Positions 10,873 to 21,640 of a stretch of DNA of 64,000 nt are shown here, piece by piece (position 1 is the first letter of the stretch; every line of letters begins with the position of its first letter). Both the position numbers and the translations under genes were made by a program. Location of the stretch: the NCBI GenBank assembly GCA_947579605.1, contig OX388327.1:3149122-3213121 (forward strand), in the 5' to 3' direction. This stretch comes from Athripsodes cinereus (taxonomy: Eukaryota; Arthropoda; Insecta; Trichoptera; Leptoceridae). Below the pieces are notes generated by a model. It was not told where the DNA came from and made no database searches. It worked only from the letters and a program-made list of their open reading frames with translations.

Positions 10873-11807
10873 CAGGGGTCACCAATTACTTTCATTAAGG
10901 GTTCGTTTTTTAAAATAAAATGACCGTCGCGGTCCAGAAGGGGTAAAAGCACCATAACACTGCCCTTACAAAGTACAAAACGAATGGGTTTCGAAACATT
11001 AGTTTATTGTAAATAAACAATTAATCAATGAGAGAAATGACATTTTTTGCCATTAACTATCCGTCCGAAGTTTGGACTAGATTTTGTGCAGGCTATTTTC
11101 ATAAAATATTGGAGATGTTCATCGGTAAGTCTGCTCCGGAATTTATCTATTTTTAATGAAATTCGTCTTCAGGAAAATGCTGTTTCACAAACATAACTTG
11201 CGCGCTTTATAACTCATTTTTTCGGGGCTTGGATTTCTTTTCATTGAGTCAGCGAGAGTTCAGGGAGGGTGTCTCAGGGGCCCTGGATTCATCTGTTGTT
11301 CCGAAGGGGAATTTGCTTTCCTACTTCTTTAACATGGTAAACGCTACTTTTGGGGATTAGATTAGTGGACTTTGGTGGGTTGTGTATTTTTGTGTTTTTA
11401 TATTTTTTGCATTTATTTCCTTTTTTTGCATTTTATACATTTTGCATTTTATACTTTTTTATATTTTTTGCATTTTTACATTTTGTATTTTATACATCTT
11501 ATACATTTTTATCATTTTTTACATTTATTTACATTTTTTTACGTTTTTACATTTTCACATTTTTTTTTCAAGTTTTTATGCATTTTAAGTCTCAAATTTG
11601 TTTATTAGATTAGTAAGAGGGGGATCTTAATTGGTTTGCTCATTGTTGTCTTTTAATGTTTATACTAATTGTTTCAACTGTCTGATCCTTACTGAATAAA
11701 TAAAAAAAAATATGTTGACCCAAACAAAGTGGGAAATCTCACAAGTTATATAGTGTAAAACATCAATTTGTATTGTAGACACAAGGTCCGCCTTTTGGTG
11801 ATCCCTG
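10873..11807. mobile_element. non-autonomous hAT with exact TSD
   Basis: A 935-bp element bounded by GTCTATGT at 10865-10872 and 11808-11815. Ends CAGGGGTCACCAA and inverse TTGGTGATCCCTG. An 8-bp TSD and CAG terminus are diagnostic for hAT. The interior includes a low-complexity TTTTGCATTTTATACA block (11385-11590) that gives several spurious F/Y/I-rich frames. No transposase. Confidence 0.9.
11385..11590. repeat. T-rich cryptic tandem repeat
   Basis: Imperfect repeats of TTTTGCATTTTA / TACATTTT inside the hAT at 10873-11807. Long frames on the plus strand are composition artefacts. Confidence 0.7.
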
Positions 11808-12187
11808 GTCTATGTGATAATAATATACTGTCTTCCTGTTTCCTTTCATCACAAAGACAATAGACTTAGCGGAATGACTAGCAGAAAATATAATAATATT
11901 CTAATCTGAACAACAATGCATTTACTACCTACACGGTAACATGAAGACATTGAGAAATTTTAATTGTTGTTTTGATGGCTGATAGTTGGTTATTAATAAT
12001 AATAATTATAATGAAATAAATAAGTGGAAAAGGTCAATCATTCGTTCCGTGGAGTCTTCGGCACAGAATAATAATTATAGGTCTTCAGAATAACAGGTCA
12101 CCCATTCTTTTCTGGATGTTTTAGAGAAAGTCATCTTTACTGAATATTGTTTGTGGTCAGAAGACAGCATTTTTAGATTAAGACAAA

Positions 12188-12241
12188 CGATTCATTAGTA
12201 CGAATCTATAATATTAACTTTTCGCAAACAAATCGTTGGTA
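12188..12241 (-). repeat. fragment of the 9040 MITE
   Basis: Complement of 9115-9165: AACTTTTCGCAAACAAATCG and GATTCATTAGTACGAATC match the internal portion of the MITE at 9040-9245. Confidence 0.55.
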
Positions 12242-12830
12242 GAAAAGCGACACTGTTCCAACAACGAGCACTATAAACTGAGAATGATTTCGAGAAATAA
12301 AAATTGGTACTGTGTGTAGGAATTGCCAGTAGAATGGGCTAATTCCCCAGTAGGAAGGGCTATTCAAAATAATTTTAATGGTCTGGCTGGAGAAATTGAT
12401 ATCTTTAACGCGACGTACGCATAATTTATAAGAAAAATTAAGATACATTTTAGTCGTGGTATCGTTTGGATATCGTTTAACTATTGAACGGAACAAAGAC
12501 AACATAATGCCTCTAACAGTGCGATTATTATAATATGGTATATTTCACTTTCTGTTGTATATTTAAAGCATAAATATAGCTAAATTACAAACATGGCGAT
12601 TTCTCGATTGTATGACATTTCTACTTGTTGAGTTATGGAGCTCTACAGTCGAAATTGTCTATGTGTTCTAGTAAAGTTTACTAGTATAATAAAAACTGAG
12701 ATATAATAAAGACTATTTTAACAACACCTACACTGCGCCATTTTGCGGTCGTTATGTTCTAACTAATTACTGCTTCATAAATATACTGTTTTATATATTT
12801 ATCAAGCTAAATTCCTAATCGATGTATCTA
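12242..12830. other. spacer, nothing recognised
   Basis: No supported feature. Confidence 0.3.
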
Positions 12831-12833
12831 ATA

Positions 12834-12985
12834 GCCGATAGCGTAGTGGTAAAGTCGCAGACTTTGAATTAATGTTACGCGGTTTGAGCCTCACTGCCAA
12901 CCTGTTTATTGGGGGGAATTTTATAGCAGTCGTAGTCCAAAACAACTCATGAAAATGTTTATGTGAAAGACACAGTGTTTGTTTT
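12834..12985 (+). mobile_element. tRNA-derived SINE-like element
   Basis: A head resembling a tRNA gene: TAGCGTAGTGGT (box A-like, 12840-12851) and GCGGTTTGAGCCTC (box B-like, 12880-12893) at tRNA-like spacing. It cannot fold as a functional tRNA in my reading. The 3' border against the Harbinger at 12992 is unclear. Confidence 0.45.
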
Positions 12986-12991
12986 GAGTAA

Positions 12992-13531
12992 TGTGGTGTT
13001 CTCACTTTGGCGAATATCGCCAGGGCACCAAAATATCGCCAGCCATTTGAACCGTGTGAACAAAATGACAGCTAGCCTGAAACGATAAAAACCAGTAGAA
13101 ACGATATCGTCTTGAGTTGACCACCTTCCAACTTTTCCGGCCGATTGAACGATTTGCGCATGCGCAGATGTGCGCGGCGTTCATATCTATGGTAAAAACT
13201 TTATAACCTATAAATTTTATAATGTTTCCCGCTTCGTGACAGCTGTTATCTTTGTTGTTGGTTTGTCGCGTTTGTTTCCTTAATTAAAAGGCGCCTTATA
13301 ACCTCTTTTATAACATTTTCGACTAAAAATAAACACTTCGCGATCTCCATCTCGACGTCCGCCATTTTGAAAACAGTGTCAAAATCAAAGCGCATCTGAC
13401 AGATCGTTTCTATATCGGTGGACTGTGTGAACAGGTGTGACGATCAATGGATGTCCGGCGAGTTTTGTTTTTTCGCCTGGCGATATATTTTGAAATTCGC
13501 CTGGCGATATTCGCCAAATGTGAACACCCCA
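12992..13531. mobile_element. non-autonomous PIF/Harbinger-type element, copy 2
   Basis: 540 bp, inverted relative to copy 1 (3318-3854) and closely similar over its full length. TAA flanks at 12989-12991 and 13532-13534. The right flank is GAGAAATCGACGTGCGTGC, the same LINE sequence as 2984-3000; the LINE at 2978-2990 shows GAG-TAA-GAG uninterrupted, so the TSD and ends are confirmed by an empty paralogous site. Confidence 0.85.
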
Positions 13532-13690
13532 TAAGAGAAATCGACGTGCGTGCATGAGAACCTGTATGACTGTGGAGGAGGCGAAAGAGGTATGTAAGGA
13601 AACAGATCTAATTGGCGTTCCGTTCTCTCTGCCTACCCCACTTGGGATACGGCGTGAGGGAGTAGATAGATAAATAGATGTTTTTAATTT
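13532..13690 (+). repeat. LINE 3' UTR and tail (2507 family)
   Basis: Continues the LINE interrupted by the Harbinger: AGAGAAATCGACGTGCG, GAGGCGAAAGAGGTATGTAA, GGCGTTCCGTTCTC, CTACCCCACTTGGGA, ACGGCGTGAGGG and a GTAGATAGATAAATAGAT tail. It holds the empty site (13590-13598) for Harbinger copy 1. Confidence 0.75.
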
Positions 13691-13699
13691 TTAATCAGT

Positions 13700-14570
13700 T
13701 AAAATATTTAATTATGTTTGAAGAATGACCTTTTTCAAATTGTCCTGGGTCTGGGTGTTTAGTGCATTGTAGGTATATTTATGTGTATTGTTTTGTCAGT
13801 ACCCATAATGCAAGATTCATAATATATTAGTTTGGGACTAGCTCAACCTGTGTGAATCGTTGTCTATGCATGTTATGTTATGTAAATGTCTCCTCTCTTG
13901 ATATTGTTTATTCCACTCTTCACATTGTAATACTTGGAAATAATTTTTATTTTTTTGTTATTATCGAATACCTATAAGGCTAGCCTTTACAAAGAACATA
14001 ACAAATAAAAAATATAGAATTTCACATAAAATTTCACAACATAAAATAAAAATACAAACTTCACATCCATTTAAAGTTGGTACTGGCAAACAATCCAAAG
14101 AATAACTTGTAATAAAAGATAGTATTTTTATATTGCCATCTTAAAAAATATAAGTACATACATCTTATTTATTTATTTACTTGTAAATGACATATAAATA
14201 TATTTTCATTTGTGTGTGTTGCCAATATAAAAAATAATGCTAGGAATATTAGTATAGAAAACTACACTTTACCGAAAGCCTAGCCTTAAATTTAATATAG
14301 GTGATTAGTCTTACTTTGTAAATGATTCATTATTTTGTTGGGCATATTATTATTAAACTCGTTTCCATATCGATCTATGATATCATGTTTTAAAACAAGA
14401 CAAAGCCGATGTAAAGGTGTCCAATAATACACACATAGGTATACCTAATATGATATAATGTCCTTGCTCGGAAAGTACAGATTATTTTGTTTAAAACTTA
14501 CTAGCATTTAATTCTACTAAATGCAAATGAGGCGCTGCGTTTACAATGTATTAATAAAACAAGATAATAG
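13700..14570. other. spacer, nothing recognised
   Basis: AT-rich; no supported feature. Confidence 0.3.
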
Positions 14571-14571
14571 A

Positions 14572-14790
14572 TAGTTATTCCACTGTTGACTTTATTAATT
14601 TTGCGAGCCGGCTTTCAAGAGCTTCCGTTCTCATCGTCAGGTAAAATTAAAGTGAAGATTCATTACAAAGGTAGGTATGTGACAAATAGAAAACAATAAA
14701 ATAAAAATATTAAGAGATGAGCTATTATCATGTATCGTCAACCATATTAGGCTCGCAACATTAAAAAAGTCAACAGTGAAATAACCATAT
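14572..14790. mobile_element. Penelope-like terminal repeat relic, inverted arrangement
   Basis: The minus strand from 14612 down to 14572 and the plus strand from 14750 to 14790 carry the same sequence, starting GGCTCGCAA and running through GTCAACAGTG to ATAAC. So two copies of one end face away from each other, separated by about 140 bp. Just upstream on the minus strand is a hammerhead-like core (14595-14650). Fragmentary, inverted terminal repeats with hammerheads are known for Penelope-like elements; no RT frame survives. Confidence 0.45.
14595..14650 (-). ncRNA. hammerhead-ribozyme-like motif 1
   Basis: Minus strand 5' to 3': stem I strand TTAATTTTAC (14650-14641); core CTGACGA (14640-14634); stem II region 14633-14617 with only GAG/CTC paired; core GAAA (14616-14613); palindromic stem III GCCGGC (14612-14607); T and C at 14606-14605 as the U16.1-H17 cleavage position; stem I return GCAAAATTAA (14604-14595), pairing at 9 of 10 positions with the first strand. 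Short self-complementary stem III is typical of Penelope-encoded hammerheads. The weak stem II suggests decay. Confidence 0.5.
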
Positions 14791-14904
14791 CATCTCGTTT
14801 TATTAATCAATTATTATAATGAACTTCCACCAAAAAAAGTCGGTCGATAAATTACACTTTATCACTGCGTTTCTGTTTCAAATATTTACTATTTTTTTTT
14901 ATTT

Positions 14905-15110
14905 TTTTTAAGTGGGTTTCGTCGCAACGCATAGATGACAAAATTGATCAGGAGAACCATGCTGTGAAAAATCTAATCGGAAGAAGTAAGAAAGGCTTCC
15001 CAACATTATATAGGAATTGAGAATTTCAAAAATAATGTCAAACTTACACACTAAAATCAAAAGAAAAATCATATCTTGTATGAGATTATGACTTATTTTC
15101 AATAAATCGG
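14905..15110. repeat. fragment of a dispersed MITE
   Basis: AGAACCATGCTGTGAAAAAT, CTAATCGGAAGAAGTAAGAA and GGCTTCCCAACA match the element at 20208-20441 and the sequences flanking 24372-24740. Confidence 0.45.
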
Positions 15111-15119
15111 CTTTATTCT

Positions 15120-15770
15120 TTCTAGTTAAATAGAGTTATTTCTAAGAAATGTATATTTTTTTACAAAGAAATATAAATTAAAAGACCAACACAAGACGGC
15201 AAGTTCTATTTGCGCTGTAAATGATAATATTCTTATGTAAATAATTTACATAACGTACATTCAAAAAATTGTTTAAAAAATTACAAGCAAATGGAACAAT
15301 GTCATCCTAAATCCTTGATTATTGGGTTTGATTTAAAACACGTTTATTTTTATTAAAATAATTTGTTATTTTTTGTGAAAATGTCGTAGAGTCAAATTTC
15401 GTTGTTATTTTTTTAAAATGTGAAAATTCACGTTATTCGTGAAAAAAGTGCGAAATTCGCGAATACAATCGGGTTTATCGAAAAAACGCGAAAAATTCAG
15501 GTCTCTACTCATTACATATTTTTATCGACTGCACTTTTAGGTTGGCTGATTCTGTTAGTACACAGATCAGTAGTAAACACTAAGTATAAAGTAATAAATA
15601 TGTAGTTAATGTTTAGTTTTTCGGTCTCTGGGTTTAAGATTCATATCTCGTTTTCTGCGGCACTTCCTTTTTACTTTATTGCTACTTAAGCTCATAATAT
15701 GTTGTATAAGTAGTACAAGTAGGTACTATGACGTGTTGAAAATAATACTCATTTAAGTTTATCTACATAG
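15120..15770. other. spacer, nothing recognised
   Basis: AT-rich; GTGAAAATTCACG/CGTGAA motifs at 15420-15445 only. Confidence 0.3.
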
Positions 15771-15772
15771 AT

Positions 15773-16250
15773 CAGGGGTCTCCAAACTTTCCAGCCTTAG
15801 GGCCATACTGATTACTCCAGTAAGTTCCGAGGGCCAAAACCATATTATTATTGTTGCCGGTGGTAAAAAGTGAAATACTCCACTGTTGAAAAAAAAAAGT
15901 CCGAAAAAGTACGCAACGTTTAAAAAAGGCTGCAAATCGGCAACACTGCATATTATTAATTTTCCTGTCATTACAATTCTGTGTTTCTTTATCCAACTTA
16001 TCACAAAAACAATAACAATAAACCTACAACAATGTTATGAGTAGTTAGCCCATGACCATATCAATGTAGGTAGATGTCATATTAATAATTATTCAACATA
16101 AAATTAGAATACTTCAGTAAACTAAATTTAATTTGCTATAAAAAATATGTTCTCTAAAAGGAGTTTTCAAGTATGCTAGCTCTCCGCGGGCCGGACAAAA
16201 TCTGTCCGCGGGCCGGATGTGGCCTTCGGGCCGTAGTTTGGAGACCCCTG
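15773..16250. mobile_element. non-autonomous hAT
   Basis: 478 bp with a perfect 16-bp TIR CAGGGGTCTCCAAACT. Both ends then run into GGGCC/GGCCG-rich subterminal motifs. Flanks ACATAGAT and ATCTAGAT agree at 6 of 8 positions, a plausible old TSD. Confidence 0.75.
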
Positions 16251-16285
16251 ATCTAGATAAAAATAATACATATATTGTTATTATT

Positions 16286-16330
16286 TAATGTAATGCTTAG
16301 AATATTAATATATTCTAAGCATTACATTAC
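16286..16330. repeat. long AT palindrome
   Basis: TAATGCTTAGAATATTAATATATTCTAAGCATTA and flanking bases form an almost uninterrupted palindrome of about 45 bp centred near 16307. It lies between the hAT at 15773 and the TIR element at 16364 and may be the relic of a snapback element. Confidence 0.6.
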
Positions 16331-16363
16331 ATAATAACTTATCCCACAAGTGGGGTAATATTT

Positions 16364-16864
16364 GGGGAACTCGGGGCAAGACGGGATAGCGGGGTAAGAC
16401 GAGGTACTGGGATAAAAGTGGAACCGTGCCGAGCAGCCCTGAATGCTGGATGACATTAGATGCTCTCTTCGGACCCCCCACTAGTAACAAGGTTACATCA
16501 GCAGTGGTTGCTCGCTGCGTGATGCTGTGATACTAAACGTGTTTTTCGCATATTTCACGGTATTTTACTTAATTTTAATGATAGTGTCATTGAAGAAAGA
16601 ATATCGTGATTCAGATTGTTTGACATTTGATAAACAAGATTTAAATATTGAATTTTAAAGGAAGATATTCGATTATTAACTGGATAAAAATATAATTAAT
16701 TACTTAATTAATTTATTAATTGATTAATATTCCGTTTATGTGATTCATTTGCTATATTTAAGATCAAAGTTTGTGTCAATATACTTTTTTTTTAAGAATT
16801 TATATAAAGTAACGTGTTTTTTTGACATTTTAGCTTAACGTTCCCGTCTTGCCCCTAGTTCCCC
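16364..16864. mobile_element. TIR element (GGGGCAAGACGGG family)
   Basis: Left end GGGGAACTCGGGGCAAGACG, right end the inverse of GGGGAACTAGGGGCAAGACG; 19 of 20 match. TATT occurs at both borders and may be the TSD. The left subterminal region has several GGGGTAAGACG-like repeats. No coding remnant; superfamily undetermined. Confidence 0.6.
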
Positions 16865-16934
16865 TATTCCAGATATGGAGGTGGGTTGTGCAAGCCTCTC
16901 CAATCCATAGTAAATAATATATATATATCTAAAA

Positions 16935-17387
16935 ATATTTTTTTCACTTGTGGCATAACATCCTACAAGGATGATTTGTGCCAAAACAGTCTCAAAGTTT
17001 TGTTAAGTTTTTTTTTTATTTAAAAAAATGGGCAACATACAATAAAATTTTACAAAATATAACATAATAACTATTAAACATATTTTTTTTACTTGACCAG
17101 CCCATCTTTGAGTTCATTATTATTGTATTCATTCAGTTCATTATTAAGTTGTCAGAGAGAAGATAGTTAGAAGATTATAGAATAATAAAATTGGCTTTTA
17201 TTGATTTGAGAAGGGACAAATGGACTGTATCGAATGGCACACTCAATAATATTTCAATATTCAAGGGGAATGGGCAATCGTTTTGAAGAGCATCAACAAA
17301 AATATCTTACGCATCCCTAATAGGGCACCCCAGGAAAACATGATCAAGCGTCTCCTCGTCTAGGCCGCACTCGCAGTATGGACTTTC
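16935..17387 (-). mobile_element. 5'-truncated jockey-type LINE with nested retroposon
   Basis: Minus strand begins at the codons for SPYCECGLDEETLDHV, the C-terminal zinc knuckle, and ends with a 3' stem-loop (GGATG/CATCC core, 16952-16982). A second retroposon (about 17006-17150; T-run, ATGGGCAACATAC, CCATCTTTGAG) is inserted in its 3' UTR, bordered by related TTGTTAAG/TTATTAAG sequences. The uninterrupted relative is at 62046-62361. Confidence 0.65.
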
Positions 17388-17455
17388 TAATATCTAAACA
17401 TACAATGAAAAAAAACATAATAAATGTACATACATATATGACACACTTGGACAAT

Positions 17456-17550
17456 ATGCTGGAGTTTGTAAAAAGATTTAAAATATTAATAATTCATTGA
17501 TTGTTTGGCGGTACGAAGTTTGCTGGGACGGCTAGACGTACATAAATTAA
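17456..17550 (+). repeat. Helitron-like 3' end
   Basis: GGAGTTTGTAAAAAGATTT, AAAATATTAATAATTCATTG, TTGGCGGTACGAAGTTTGCT, GGGACGGCTAG. The block matches 25218-25312, both ending at GCTAG; a GC-rich hairpin near a CTAG end is characteristic of Helitrons. No Rep/helicase sequence. Confidence 0.4.
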
Positions 17551-18230
17551 TACACTTCTTGTCATCAGCTTTAGTGAAGGTGCTTTCAATCAAATACAAA
17601 AAAACTTGTAGTTACGCATTATCTATTAATTACTATTATAATATTACTATTAAAGGAACTACTACTTGACAAGGTGTGTGAGTGTACCTAGTAGAAACAA
17701 TTCGTTACAATTACCTTCACAGCTGTAGGTACTTATTATTAATTATAATATTAACACCTGCTATTTACATAAAGGCTTTATCCTGTACCTATTGTAACTT
17801 ATGATAATAATCTATATAGATATGTTATTTCAAGGACATACACACTTTAAGGTACAAATCATTCTTGACCAATCCACGACCCACAGACCGCATGCGGCCC
17901 AACAACAAATCGTAAATTTGAAAAAAATGTGGATTATCGACTGGAAATACCATGAATAATAAACAAACAAAATCACTTTGTTGATCGAGGTCCTTCAAGC
18001 ATTAGCAATATATTATCTTACAAACTTTCTCAACCAACGTCAGTATAAAACTGAATGCAAAATTTGATCGGCCGCATGACCGATTTTTTCGTTGAATAAC
18101 CGATCTAGTATATCTTTGATCTAGTATATCTAGTATATCAAAAAATCCTCTCAAATAATCGTATTTATACAAAACTGCCATCTATCGAACAGTAGTGGCA
18201 AGTGTTGCCAAGTCTACAAATTTTGGCACT
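17551..18230. other. spacer, nothing recognised
   Basis: A short CTAGTATATCT repeat lies at 18104-18138; otherwise nothing supported. Confidence 0.3.
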
Positions 18231-18233
18231 TTA

Positions 18234-18640
18234 TGAGATGGTAGGCCCCACTGTTGTCAAATGTGAGATTTCATAGAAAAGGTAATATTCACGAAATTGT
18301 TGCCATATGTAGAATTATTTTTTGGTCACCACATTTTATTTTTTTTGGGCACCAAGTTTTTCGACACCGGCAAAGTTTACATTCGAGTTAGATTTTATAT
18401 TTGCTGGTTTTATTTTATTTTTGCCTAAAATCTACTTCGTAACAAAATCTATTTCGAATACAAATTTCCTTAAGTTTATATTTGAATTAGATTTTATTTT
18501 TTCCGGTTTTATTTTATTTTTGCAAATAAAAAAATTAAAAAATATTTCGCCAAAAAATCCTAGTAATATTATTGTAGCAACAATTTTCCTCTAAAGTAAC
18601 TATATTTGACAGATATCTGACATTGGGGCCTACCATCTCA
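18234..18640. mobile_element. TIR element with 17-bp perfect ends
   Basis: TGAGATGGTAGGCCCCA at 18234-18250 and its exact inverse at 18624-18640. 407 bp, no TSD recognised, so superfamily is open. The right half (GCAAATAA, ATATTTCGCCAAAAAATCC, GTAGCAACAATTT, GGGGCCTACCA) is repeated inside the hAT at 62661-63134. Confidence 0.65.
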
Positions 18641-18817
18641 ATGAGTTCCCAAATTTTTACGTAGATCTACCTACTTTTAGTCTCATTTGGTAATCTATTT
18701 TTGTTTTCGAATAAATTCACTTTTAAATATTCCTTAACAAATTCGAGCTAGATTCGATTTTTTTAAATTATTAATTTAAATAAAATAAACTTTGTATTTT
18801 CCACTAGAATAACTTTA

Positions 18818-18870
18818 ATTACAGTTAAAACGTTTTCGGAACTACTTGTTCCATCATCAGTAACAATACT
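18818..18870 (-). ncRNA. hammerhead-ribozyme-like motif 2
   Basis: Minus strand: stem I strand AGTATTGTTA (18870-18861, reading down); core CTGATGA (18860-18854); an extra T (18853); stem II GGAAC/GTTCC with loop AAGTA (18852-18838); core GAAA (18837-18834); with the last A, a palindromic AAC/GTT stem III (18834-18829); T at 18828 as position 17; stem I return TAACTGTAAT (18827-18818), 7 of 10 positions pairable. The unpaired T before stem II departs from the consensus. Order and spacing match the Penelope-type minimal hammerhead; a different subfamily from motif 1. Confidence 0.5.
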
Positions 18871-18963
18871 AAACATAAATTATTTTCAAGGACAGTCAAT
18901 GTTGTGGTGAAGGCGAAGGAGTGGAATATGGAATTCTACAGTGTTAATCACGAAACATTCGAA

Positions 18964-19114
18964 TTTTTTTTTTAAATTATGTATCTGGGTTTTTGTTCGG
19001 TTCACAGTAATCTAAAAGCTTGTATCGTGAAATGGGAGTTGGCCGGCACCTTGGATCGAACCGCGAATCTCATGAGCATGAGGCCGAGACTCATATCTCC
19101 ATGCTACCGACGAA
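18964..19114 (-). mobile_element. tRNA-derived SINE, full-length-like copy
   Basis: Minus strand: tRNA-like head GTCGGTAGCATGG...GAGTCTCGGCCTCATG, box B GCGGTTCGATCC, then AGGTGCCGGCCAACTCC, CACGATACAAGCTTTTAG, an AACCCAGATA-type block and an A-rich tail (complement of 18964-18972). The same body occurs at 34043, 40204, 24118, 55435 and 21848. Confidence 0.75.
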
Positions 19115-19129
19115 CTTCAAAGTCCTATT

Positions 19130-20200
19130 AGTAAATCTTGTCTCTTGTCTCCTCTTACCTTTTAGTAAATCTGGCAACGAAGGGGGTGGGTACAAATTTT
19201 TAGTGTAAGGAAAATAACAAAATTTCTTTTAATAATTGAGACTTAAAAAAGGTCCTCCAAGAATAATGGCCCAAGGAAGCTAAGAGGTTGGAAACCTCTA
19301 GTATATTTATATGGATATAATATTACATAGAGACTGGTTGTCTTAGATAAGCAATGCATATTAAAGTACGAAATATCTAAGAAATCTAGATTATAGTGGA
19401 TAAATTGTATATTAATACACCTAAGAGTAGGTATATTAAGTGTATGGATCCGGGTTTTCAAATTAAATTAAATTACAATTATTTTTGTTACGTTTCAACA
19501 ACTTCAATCAGCGATAAGTTGTCTTGTTTCTTCATTACATGCTGCTCGGTTAATTGCCTATCCAACTTGAGGAAATTCTGTGATATTAGATTAATGGTGG
19601 AGAGTAAGAAAATGCTATAAAAAACATATTCAGGATAGGTGGCACACTCCTTCACTGACGAATTGGAGATATATTAATGCTTTATTCTGTCTACAATACA
19701 GATGTCATGAAGAGTGTGGTGTGGTGCAAGTGAGAAAGATGTAAATGTATTCATAATAATAATTATAGGGTACGTACACTCTCTTACTGAATTCTTATGA
19801 GATATTTGTTCGTAAGATTTTAGTTCGTAGCAAGGAAACAACAGCGGGGAAAGGGAAGATGAGGATCGCGCGGAGGGAGAAATCTACCGTACAACCCGTT
19901 TACAAAATATATCGACGGTGTACCCTACCCTTTATATTATATAAGTTTACTATTAAAGTGTAAAAATGAGTCACAAACCAACCTCATATATGACTCATAA
20001 CGGATTTGATCTCTCTCTTGATCTGTAAACAATATATTTATAAAATACAACATTATTTACAACACAACATACATACAAACACCTGAATGTTGATGACTTA
20101 AGAAGAAAATTAGCTCAGCATATTGTTCAATACTAGCTTAATCTACTCGATTGCATACATTATTTAGAAGACTATTAATTTGACTTTAATCTTCAATTGA
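19130..20200. other. spacer, nothing recognised
   Basis: Includes short pieces of the GGATAGGTGGCACAC type near 19630, too degraded to assign. Confidence 0.3.
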
Positions 20201-20207
20201 TTTTGTA

Positions 20208-20441
20208 TCCAATCAGATATCTCTACACCATGTAACATTGTGCAAAATGTAATCGGAAGAAGTGAGAAAGGCGTCCCAACGCTTACGAATTGGCTCTAGG
20301 CTGGCTTAAGTAATCACTTTCAGTGTCCATGGACAACGTTCACCAATGCCTACATTCTTACTGCCACGGTGTGAGGTCCACCAATCGAGAAATCGATTAC
20401 ATTTTGTAAACATGGTTCTCCAATCAAGATATCTGATTGGT
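20208..20441. mobile_element. TA-flanked MITE (CCAATCAGATATCT family)
   Basis: CCAATCAGATATCT at the left, inverted at the right (AGATATCTGATTGG); TA at 20206-20207 and 20442-20443. Subterminal ACCATGT...AAAATGTAATCG blocks are also inverted. Fragments occur at 14905 and on both sides of the hAT at 24372. Confidence 0.6.
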
Positions 20442-20449
20442 TATGTCAT

Positions 20450-21640
20450 CTGCGCCCAAATCCGGTTAAGTAATTTTTTTTTTAAATTGAAAATATTCTA
20501 AACATTTGATTTTGTATCATTCTTATAGGTGACATAAAACAATCATTCGACTGTTTCAAATGTGATAGGCATAAATTATGTAGACATTCGGGAGAAAATA
20601 TTAATGAACATATTTGACAGTTGAGAAACTTATTTTTATATCCATTTCATTACATATTGCGCGTATTTTCCAAGATTATGTTATTGTTATTATAGGACAT
20701 ATTCATTATTTTTTCAGCCGGTTTTACATCGACAACAATAAATGGAAGTCCATAAACAAAAGTAATTTCACCTACTAAAATAATCAATATTGCATAAAGC
20801 GATCGACTTTAAACAGAGACAATAGAGAAACGGGCTTTAAAATTTTAATCTTAATCGACGTACAAACGTACAGAACGTGACAAACATTTTTTATTATCAC
20901 AGTTTATTATTAACCATAATATAAATAATTGCTCAAGCTGGCTCTACCTTACTTGGACATCCACCTACACATCGTGCGGTAAAATATAATATATTATAAA
21001 ATAAATAATCCACACATAAATATTTGAGTCGGTTCGTATGTGCGTATGTCCTCAATGGACTCTGAAATAAGGAAAGACAGAAGTAAAATAATACACTCTT
21101 TACGAGGTCTCATCTCCTGGGCAGGTTTAAGGCTAAAAACATTTTAAATATCTTATGTATTGATAAAGATATTACAATTTTAATGAGATTCCCATACATT
21201 CGCTTGACAAAATTGCCAAGCGAATGTATGAAAATCCAATATTTATAGTCAAACATTTTTCATTGTATTGAATTAATTTCAAAATGGATGTAACAATAAA
21301 TAAAACAATACTGAAACTAAATAATTAGGGACTGTTTACATAATGAAACATTGTGATTGCTAATGACAAAAAATCCTGAATTATGAGAATAAAAATTGCA
21401 TATTTTTGACATTTTGAGCTATTTTTTATAATGGAGGATATTATGAGACCATAGAAATCCATACTGTAGAATAAGAATAGTAATATGTAAAAAAAATCCA
21501 TAAACAATGTTAATTGATTTTTTGTATAAATAAATACAAAAGTACCTCGGTACTTAATATTTTTCTTTACTTTTCATGGCAAATCACTTGAAGATTTATG
21601 TAGGTACTACAAACTAAAAATACCAATTTTAACCCATGTA
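20450..21640. other. spacer, nothing recognised
   Basis: TTCGCTTGACAATTTTG and its inverse around 21190-21230 form a short hairpin (ATACATTCGCTTG/CAAGCGAATGTAT). No gene or element ends supported. Confidence 0.35.

Noticed and set aside
11350..11613. Three overlapping plus-strand frames rich in F, Y and I
   Set aside because: They come from a TTTTGCATTTTATACA cryptic repeat inside a hAT; composition artefact.
18964..19114. tRNA gene from box A/box B-like sequences
   Set aside because: No cloverleaf; the body and A tail are shared with five other copies, so it is a SINE.
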